Both the position numbers and the translations under genes were made by a program. Of a stretch of 64,000 nt of DNA, positions 55,851 to 64,000 are shown in pieces. The number at the start of each line of letters is the position of its first letter. The stretch's first letter is position 1. The notes under the pieces are model-generated. The model worked only from the letters and a program-made list of their open reading frames with translations. It ran no database searches and was not told the origin of the DNA. Source of the DNA: Thelephora terrestris (Eukaryota; Basidiomycota; Agaricomycetes; Thelephorales; Thelephoraceae); contig WIUZ02000011.1 of NCBI GenBank assembly GCA_015956445.1, positions 62,001 through 126,000 on the forward strand, given 5' to 3'.

Positions 55851-58800
55851 TTAAATATAGGCTTTATAGAGGGCAGCGTACGAGCCGTTCGCAGCAAGGA
55901 GTTGAGCGTGTGTTCCAAACTCAGTGATCGTCTGTTGAAGGTGAAACGAATGAAAAAAACAGCAAAGTCAGTCCATGAGAAAGAGGCGGTTTAAAAAGAT
56001 ACCGGAGGGTATGTAAAAAGGGGGGGTGGGGCAAGGGAAAAGGGTGACAGGCTGAAGGTTTCGAATGGTAAAAAAATGGTCACACTTACCCCATCTTCGA
56101 TCATGGCTATCTTGTCTGCCCGACGAGCCGTAGTGAGCCGGTGGGTGATCCAGATCACGGTCTTTACCCGTTCCCCGGAGGGTAGTCGTGACACGTCATC
56201 AATCGTATCAAATATATCGTTTTGGGCATGTGCGTCCAGCGCTGAAGTCTATATGGGGTATACACGGTCAGGGACGGGATTTTCAAAGATGGAAGCAAAG
56301 AGTAAAAAAAAAAAGAGATCGGACAGATTCGGGGTTGGGGGTGGGGCGGGAAGATGAGGAGAAGGGAAAAAAGTTTGGGACAGGTGGAGACGATGAGGTG
56401 AACTGATGGTGGCTGATTCCAGTCGAAGTTGTTGGGGAATGTAGATTGAATGAATGCAAGGTTCGGATGGGGTGACTCACTGGCTCGTCGAACACGAGGA
56501 GATCCACCTCCGGCCGTTTTGCCCGCATAAACGCTCTTGAGATCGCGATTCGTTGCCACTACACGTACAGGAGACAACGGTACGTTTGAGCGACCCCCTC
56601 GTTGCTTTAATATGGAAGGAGTTTCACGCACCTCGCCGCCCGATAGGCCGTGGTAAGGATAAGATGGGCGTTCACCTGCGAAACCGTTAAGGGACCCTTG
56701 GGTAAAGCACGGCGAGCTGTAGAATCCAGAAGCGTCCAGCTTTGTAGCGAGCCCGTCTGGCAGCGAGTCGATGATGTGTGTAGCCTTGGCCAGCCCCGCG
56801 GCCTTCATGATAGCTGGGGTAGAGTCCATATCCTCAACGTAGCCCACACCGATGTTCTCTCTGGCCGTCCCGCTGTGCTTCGAAAACGACTGGAAGACCG
56901 CGGACGTGTGGGAATGGAGCTCGAAAGGTTTATAGTGTCGGATCGGGACGTCGTTGATCGATAGTTCTCCACCATCAAAATCAAATATCCGTAGGAGAAC
57001 GTGGGCTAGGGTCGATTTGCCTAAAGTCAAACAGATTTGTCAAGTGGCGTTCCGCAAGACAATAAACATGAGGTAAAACTGGGGGGATTGTGGGATGGTC
57101 TTCCCGACCCGTCCGTGCCGGAGGTGGAAAATTTGAAGTCTGGGAGCAGATCTGCTTACCTGAACCGTTGCACCCAACAATAGCTAGACTCTCTCCAGCT
57201 TCGAGACTGAAGCTGATGTTTTTTAGGGTGGGTTCCGAACCCCCCGGGTAGGTGAACGACAGGTTCCTATGATCGACGAAGTTTTTTTGAGTAAGGGTCC
57301 TCCTTCCATCTTTGGGATAGCGTAAGTTGACGCATACCTGGCCTCGATCTTCATCCCCCTCTTTGTTGGTTTGTATGGGGTGCGGACGTCCTCCTTTGGC
57401 TCCAACTTTGGCTCGTAAGCCATAGCGCAGCAAAAGGCTCCCATCAGAAATACACCCTGGAACGCCAGTCTGGTCATGTTGATCAAATTTCTGATGGAGT
57501 AAACCGAGGACTGAATGGAGGTCCTGTACAACGTAAAGGAACCTAGAGTCGCCGACGATGACTGCATCATGATCACTAGTGGTATCTAGAGAGAAAAAAG
57601 TAAAAAAGCGTCGGGGTCAGGATGGGGACTTTAGCAAATGGAGAATGAACCCAATATTACGAACATGTTGCACCGCAACCATGATCTCGTTGAGGCTGAC
57701 TTGACCGAGAAACGCAGTTTCGTGGAAGATGCTGGCTTTCTCGAGCCCCAGAAGAGATTTACGAGCCCGAGCCCAGTTCTCTAAAATCCATGGACCGAGA
57801 CCAAAAAGCAAGAGTTCTGGGCGATAGGGGTCATTGTGAGCAAGATGTCGCATCTTTTCCTGTCTCTCGGCGGCCTGAGCTTCTTGTGGAGTATACAAAG
57901 AGTCCGGGTGGGCGCGACCAGTGTGAAACCATGGTAAGATGAAGGGAACTAAGGCCGAAGAGAGCGAGAAGAGCAGTATCCAGAAGTGAGCGGGGTCGTG
58001 GGTGAGAGTGTAGATGACGTAGAGATGAGAAATTATCTCGGACGTAAGCGTCAATATGGAGACGAAGTCAAATGGGGACATGAGGCCAAGGCTCGTCATG
58101 CCACTAAAGGAGCGAACGAACAAGTCTGATTCTTGAAACAGGTCGCGCGTAACAGGGTCAGACAAAGAGGGTACGTCAAGCTGAAGACGTTTCTCCATTT
58201 GTCGATACTCAATCAGGAACCTTGCTGAACTCTGTACGATATGTTCATTATTTGTCCTGCGGGAGAACCGTCAATGTGTTAATTTCACGAGGATACACCC
58301 GGGATCTTACGCAAAGGTGTCGAGAGCGCTCTCTAAGAGCATGCGCACACATTCTGTGGCCAACAGGCGCAAAAGGCGTGCCCAGGTGAAGGATCGAGAG
58401 GCTATGAGGGAGTGCAGCTGTGTTATATGGGTCACGTGTGAGTAAGGGGGACCTGTGCAACCACGGCCACGGGTAATGAGAAGCCGGACCTCGTCAATGA
58501 TCAACGCTTGAGAATAGCCACGGAATGCGGGGAAGACGCCTCTGCAGAGGTTGAAGAAGAGCACGAGGGAAGTACGAGGGACCCATATGGTTCGGAACAT
58601 CTCGAAGGTGTGTTCCCTGAGTATCTCGTATGCGAGGTATGCGTTCCGAATGTTGAGCTGGCGGTGGGCCCCCGGTGCTAGGTATCCGATCTCTCCCTTG
58701 TGTTCGAGCTTCCGGGAAGCTAGCCAGACATCGTGGATGGAGTGGGAGGGGGTCGTTGGCGTCGGAGGGTTGTCTGGGTCGGAGGGGAACATCCAGTCCC

Positions 58801-58876
58801 TGCAGAGGAAGATGGAATCGTGAACGGACTGAGAGAGGATGTGAGCGGAGGAGGGGCGATGATGAAGGAGGACCAT
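55851..58876 (-). CDS. Half-size ABC transporter (ABC-B-like)
   Basis: Eight exons (minus): 58311-58876, 57665-58256, 57338-57585, 57160-57266, 56632-57020, 56481-56558, 56090-56248 and 55851-55931; about 739 residues. N-terminal membrane part, then one nucleotide-binding domain: NLSFTYPGGSEPTLKNISF, Walker A GCNGSGKST, Q-loop AVFQSFSKHS, signature LSGGEWQRIAISRAF, Walker B VDLLVFDEPTSALD and H-loop WITHRLTTARRADKI. The junction after exon 2 is uncertain: the GT at 57628-57629 gives the wrong phase, so the GTTCGT donor at 57664 is used, dropping 12 hydrophobic residues. An insertion between Q-loop and signature (SSPCFTQGSLNGFAG) is unusual. Substrate unknown. Confidence 0.82.
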
Positions 58877-59133
58877 ATTTAAAGGGAGGAGAAGGAACGC
58901 GGCCTTGGGGGGTTATGTGCTTAGCGGACCATGATTATAAGACCGACGGCAGGGTGGCAGATACTTATGGTGGTAATGACCCAAGCCTAAGGTGGCCGCT
59001 CTCTAAGTAATAACCATGAGGAACAGCTCAACTCACAGCCTCGTGTATTTTCAAAAAAATCATTATTTTCACCTTTTTTAACCCGGGTCTTTAGTTTATA
59101 AACTTCCACCGCCCGGCGTGCGTACTCCAAGCC
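58877..59133. promoter_or_regulatory. Divergent promoter, ABC / GTP cyclohydrolase I
   Basis: 257 bp between start codons. TTTATAAAC at about 59096 lies ~35 bp upstream of the cyclohydrolase start and may be a TATA-like element; no other motif was judged. Confidence 0.35.
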
Positions 59134-60570
59134 ATGGCCCACCACAACTTTGACTCGAGGTCCCATTCCACCCTCCTCTCCGCCAGTCTTCAAAACCTCC
59201 AAATCTCAACGGACCCCCAAAATATTCCACCCCAAGAGCTCGGCGCCACCGACGACGATGCCATAAATGAATTCCTTCCGAACCGTACTAGTAAGGAAAA
59301 TAATGATTTCCGCAAACCCACAGAGTCGAGCGAGCCTCCCTTCCGTGCCGCCTCTGTCATATCTTCCCCTTATACCGCCATCTCCGCCACCGGAGTTGAA
59401 AGCCCAATACCAGACCCGAACGGTCTCGGGTGGCCAGGTACGTATTTGGCGGGCTTGCGACGCATCGGGAAAACAGTTTTTTTTTCTCATTCAGCGGTGT
59501 TCCAGCAAAGTCGACCTTGCTTCGACTGAATGCAACACCCGCCGAGAAGCTCGAACGGGAACAGCGGCTCGCCGGCGCAGTTCGCACTATTCTCGAATGT
59601 CTTGGTGAGGACCCGGACCGAGAAGGCCTCCAGAAGACCCCAGAACGCTACGCAAAAGCGTTGATGTGGATGACCCGCGGATATGAAGAACGTCTGAAAG
59701 GTAATCACCCCCCAATCCATTGTTAAACTCGCTTTTTGCCTTTGACTTCCCAAATGTGACGATTTCCGGGGGTTGTGGGGTCCAAAAAACCGGAAACTGA
59801 ATGGAATTGCATAACCCCCCTCCCCCCCTCTCTACCCCTTGAGAAATGAAAAACGATAACCAGTAACTCAATCTCATTTCCCTTTGTTTTTCGTGTTTGT
59901 TTTTCGTGTCTCGTTAGACGTTATCAACAACGCAATCTTCTCCGAAGATCACGACGAGATGATCCTCGTCAAGGAAATCACCGTTAACAGTCTTTGTGAA
60001 CACCACCTCGTCCCATTCACCGGAAAGGTACGTCAATCTCACTCCTTCGCTTCCCCAGAATGACAACACACTCTCTTCGCATCGATCTCGCCCGCCCATT
60101 CTTTACCCCATACCGCTTCCATATACAGATTCCCATATCTCGCAAGCCCACAACCCACACCATACCATATTCGCTGACCACCTTCTATTTAGGTCGCGAT
60201 CGCATACATTCCCAATAAACTCGTCCTCGGGATCTCAAAGCTAGCCCGGATCTCTGAAACCTTCAGTCGACGGTTATCTATCCAAGAGCGGATCACCAAG
60301 CAAATTGCCCTCGCCGTTCAAGAGGCTATCAAACCGCGCGGAGTCGCCGTGGTCATGGAAGCGACGTATGTACCCACACTCTCGTTTCATCCTAGGGCCA
60401 CCGTTTCACTTAATTTCCTCTTGCTCTCTGTTTCGCTTCGCCACAGTCACATGTGCATGACGATGCGAGGAGTGCAGAAGGAGGGTTCAATCACCACCAC
60501 CTCGTGCATGCTGGGATGTTTCAGGACCAACCAAAAGACGAGAGAGGAATTCCTCACATTGATCAAGTAA
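59134..60570 (+). CDS. FOL2: GTP cyclohydrolase I
   Basis: Five exons: 59134-59437, 59506-59700, 59918-60027, 60193-60365 and 60447-60570; 301 residues. The N-terminal ~115 residues are polar and variable. The catalytic part follows: [60 protein letters not shown] (zinc ligands in CEHH), [19 protein letters not shown], and [11 protein letters not shown] with the second zinc Cys. The end [16 protein letters not shown] is standard. It converts GTP to dihydroneopterin triphosphate, the first step to folate and tetrahydrobiopterin. Introns 2 and 3 are longer than average (217 and 165 nt). Confidence 0.95.
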
Positions 60571-60965
60571 TAGCCTTTGTTGGCGGAGGCAGATACCAAC
60601 TCTTTAATACTCTCCCTTTCATGTTATATCTAATCTCTATTCTTATCTCACCGTGCTCGTTCTTCTCGCGCCTTAAGCCTGCGAACTCAATCTCATTTCA
60701 AACTTAATCCCCGAACAGTGGCTGAGATACGCTTCCCCGACCTGTCACATTCCAAAACTATCGGTACGTATGTGGGAAACCTGGCATGAGATGTGTAATA
60801 TTACAAAGCCTGTGTACTCTATCTGTCGTATTATGTCTCAACTTGACATCGGGCCGCGGAACGGCAAATGCTGAACTATTCTCAAAATGCAACGAGGTCC
60901 GCGCCGCAGTATCATGCCCTCTCGCAGCAATGTAGAACCCCAAAAGAAAATAAAAACGTGCGTCT
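60571..60965. other. Convergent intergenic region
   Basis: 3' flanks of GTP cyclohydrolase I and THO2. No gene was seen. Confidence 0.5.
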
Positions 60966-63900
60966 TCAATCTCGCCTCTCTGCCCGAGGTTTCTCAGCGA
61001 GAGGGAGCATCTTCTTCGCAAATGCACCGGCTCCACTCCTTCCACCATCCCCATTATCGCGATATCGTGTCCTAACGATCTTTACTCGCTTCGGCGGAGC
61101 CGCGGTCGACTCAGGATCAGCATTTGGCGGCGGCTTCTCGCCAGTCTCCTTATCCCTATCTATTCAAATAAACGCAACCAATGTCAGCATACAGACGTAC
61201 TCAGAAGCATGACAAAAACCTCGAATTTGAGTTGATTCGAGATTCGGTTCAAGATTGACACCCACCTGCAATCGTTCGCTTCCGAGCCCCATCGCGGTCC
61301 TCTCCCGGTGTCCCAGGACCATCCGAAGGATTGGGCGTCGACCTCTCGCCGATGCGGGACCTTAGACTGGGCGCTGCCGTAGGCGGTGACGTCGGCGCCT
61401 GCTCCCGAGGTGGTTCCCGAGCTTGTTCGCGGGGCTGTTCTCTTGATTGCTCACGAGCTGGTTCACGCTCTCTGGTTGGTTCTCTCTCCCTCACCTGTTC
61501 ACGAGCTTGGTCGCGAGGCGAGTCGCGGGGTTGAGAGGGAGGTGGTCCGGGTTTCTCTCGGCCTGCCCGAGGTCCAGAAGGCGTAGTTGGTGGCAAGGGT
61601 TTCGTTATGGCCGCTGGACCCTCTGGAATCTTCTTTTCTGGTGGCTATTTCCAAACATGTTAGTTACATCAGGAATAGAATGATAATTCGCGAATGAATC
61701 CATACCCTTTCTTCGGGTTCCTTCTCACTCCTACGACGCCTTTCAGGTTCCCTAGGTCGCTCATTTGTTAGACCATCAGCACCAACTCCATTCCCACCAC
61801 CACCCCTGCGGGACCGTTCCTCATGATGAGAGCCATCCTTACGGGAGCTCCGTTTAGAGGCGCGATCAGGCTAGAGGCGTTTGCGTGAGTAACGAGAAGG
61901 GAAGCGAAATGAAACGGGCTTTTACTCACGTCGTCGTCAGCAGGTCTTCGTCGCTTACCCAGTCCGTCCTCACCCTTGGTATTAGACCGATGCCTGGATG
62001 GGGTATCTGAAGGTCGAGTGGGTGGCTCGGCTGGCGCTGCGGTTGTGACGGCAGTAGATTCCCTCACAGACTCCCAACCCGAGTCCCTCTGTTCCCTCGC
62101 AGACTCTCGAGCGGCAGGGCGTTCCTTCCTGTCCCTCTCGTCCCTTCGATGCCTGTCCCGACTATCTCTTCCTCCATTACGATCCCTGTCTCGCTCCCGT
62201 TCACGCTCCCTCTCCCTGTCTTTCTCTCGTTCTCTCTCCCTTTCTCTGTCCTTGTCCCTCTCGTTCCTGTCCCTTTCTCTCCTGTCCCTGTCTCCGTGAC
62301 GGTCTCGGTCTCGTTCTCTGTCCCTGTCCTCTCGGTCACTCTCTCGGCCGGATGGTCTGTCCCTCGCACCCCGATCTGACCTCGCACTCTCGCGGCGTGA
62401 AGGTCCAGGTCTCGAGTCCCTTCTCTCCTCTTCTCCAGCTGACCTGGAATGTCCTGCACTTCCGCGACTGTCCAGGCTCGGGTTCCGCGTGCCTGGTCGC
62501 GAAGGAGAGGTCGACCTTCTACGAAGCAGGTGCCCGTTCTGGTCGTATTGAGAAGAGAGCTTGTCCATATCAGACTTGTCGGGCGGACGGGAACCCATCG
62601 ACATCTTGGCAGTCTCCCGAAGCTCGTGAGCGGAAGGTTTCTGGCTGGGAATTGTGGGTGGGAGCATAGTGTTCTGTGGAGACTCTCTCCTTTCATCGAG
62701 CCCACGGTCTCTTGAAGAGGAGTGGTTGATGCCGGACGGCGAAGTCGGGCGTGATTGGTCCTTCATGTGGGCGAGGTCTCTCCGTGCATCCACAGCATGG
62801 ACGGGACTCGATCTCCTCGGTTGTGTAGGCGCTTGTTTCGCGGGTCCTGTGGGCGGCTCTCTCGTAGGCTGTGGTGTACCGGATTTGTTGACTTCAGGAT
62901 TATCAGGGGAGGTGTCCATTTTATCTCTTCCAACTCGCTTGATGTAGTCAGGTCGAGGGACGCTCTCTAAGGTAGACTTCGTCGAGGGTTGGCTAGCCTT
63001 CGGCTGTACTGGTGCCACAATACCGTTGTTCGCGCCTGATACGTGGGATCGAGGAGCTGAAGGCGGGTTTGCACTAGCGGAACCTGTTCCAGCAGGAGTT
63101 GAAGTTCTCGCCGGACTATCAACTCTCGTTACATTACCAGATTTGTGATCCGTAGGAAGAGCCCAAATAGACTCCCGCTTCTTGAGACTTGCATGGTACG
63201 CCCTCGCAAGGATCTTGAGATCACCCCGTTCCTCTTTCTCCAACAAGCGGTCGAGTACTGTCACGAGGGAGTAACCTGCGGTCCCGGAAGCGGCGGCGAC
63301 GGGAAAGACCGGTAACACCTCCTTCAGGACAATGACGGCATTGTAGACGTGCATGAATTCTCCGGTTTCGATGCAATCGATAAGAGCCTGTGGTATGGTT
63401 TTGACAATCAGCACAACAAAAACCCAAGAACGCGCAAGACCAGCCTTTGTCAACTTCCTGTGGCACTTTCTGTTGAATTGCTGCACCTCCGACCACTTTG
63501 CTAGGTCGCTGACCGCAACGGTAGGCTTGTTCGTCCACCGCAGTTGAAGTCCAGGAAGGTAAGCAGCCTTGCCAGCACTCTTGACTCGATTATCCTGCAA
63601 GTACTGCTGTTCGTCTTGATGCCACTTTAAAAGATCCGTCAACAGCCCAAGTAGGAATCGGCCTAAGGTCGCCGTCAGTGGCAAGCGTAGGCATGGAGCA
63701 ATTGGAATACCATAGTTCCTCGCTTCATATTCACTGCAGGAGAACACAATGTTCTTGACATGATCACCGAGCAGCTGATGAGAAAGGGGTAAGTCACTGA
63801 CGCTATTTCCGTGGCGAAAAAGTAGACTTACTCGATCGTAACAAGTCAAAGTCCAGAACCCTGGGGTGCCTTGAAGGTGCATCACTCGAACGAACTGAAC

Positions 63901-64000
63901 ACAGAAGTCTGCATCCATGGGGGACAGAACGCATCTTGGCTGGAAACAGTGTTCAATCAGAGCATAGATCAGCGCCGCGGCCTTCGTGTCTATCAACAAG
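60966..64000 (-). CDS. THO2: THO complex subunit 2, C-terminal part
   Basis: The 5' part lies beyond the window. Visible exons (minus): 63832-64000, 63711-63774, 63445-63662, 61930-63387, 61706-61870, 61266-61644 and 60966-61159. The start HCFQPRCVLSPMDADFCVQF, LHLQGTPGFWTLTCYDR-like segment, SEYEARNYGRFLLGLLTDLLKW, LTKALIDCIETGEFMHVYNAVIVLKEVLPVFP and EERGDLKILARAYHASLKKRE match the Tho2/THOC2 C-terminal domain. A long tail rich in Arg, Asp, Glu and Ser follows, with many RD/RE dipeptides coded near 62.1-62.4 kb. THO couples transcription to mRNA export. The intron at 63388-63444 needs a GC donor (AAG|GCTGGT). Several visible introns are stop-free multiples of three. Confidence 0.9.

Noticed and set aside
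62064-62705. Long second frame in the THO2 charged tract
   Set aside because: The low-complexity hexamer-like sequence keeps several frames open. Only the frame continuous with the conserved Tho2 domain is credible.

Overview
The window is nuclear DNA of a filamentous basidiomycete, most likely an agaricomycete. Genes are split by many short introns (mostly 48-70 nt, GT-AG, with a few GC-AG). Several families are typical of mushroom-forming fungi: an NB-ARC/TPR protein tail, a DUF6534 membrane protein, a seven-helix membrane family, a P450 of the OrdA-like type and an F-box relic. Gene models were built by reading frames, splice sites and remembered family conservation. Nothing was run against a database.

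Layout. 1-10.9 kb: NLR-type TPR tail, a PCNA-box protein, a coiled-coil protein, a DUF3074 (START-like) protein, a TMEM170-like membrane protein, a divergent pair of mitochondrial translation genes (GatC-like and mS34) and a short-chain dehydrogenase (SDR). 10.9-30 kb: a decayed tandem array. Its recurring parts are the last ~100 bp of the SDR gene, a gene for a single-pass coiled-coil protein with a C-terminal Cys-rich domain (four intact copies and two relics, all on the minus strand), and a seven-helix membrane protein gene (two intact copies, plus strand). A 5.8 kb insert at 22.3-28.1 kb holds an unrecognised five-exon gene and a broken F-box gene. 30-38 kb: a nine-exon P450, a gene-poor stretch with homopolymer runs, and a DUF6534 gene cut into 22 exons, several only 10-18 nt long.

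38-64 kb: dense housekeeping DNA. In order: L2HGDH-like FAD dehydrogenase, VFA1, NDUFA12, RPS7, a Rab GTPase with a large insertion, AMMECR1, a PPR protein, PEX12, PHO81, a half-size ABC transporter, GTP cyclohydrolase I and the 3' part of THO2. Several neighbours are divergent with very short shared promoters (45-270 bp).

How the genes relate: the housekeeping block mixes mitochondrial genes (GatC-like, mS34, NDUFA12, L2HGDH, PPR), peroxisome import (PEX12), phosphate sensing (PHO81), vesicle and endosome traffic (Rab, VFA1) and mRNA export (THO2), with no sign of operon-like linkage. The array is the most unusual region. Two unrelated membrane protein families have been duplicated together, with the SDR tail as a breakpoint marker. 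That suggests a fast-evolving surface-protein locus, but its function cannot be told from sequence alone.
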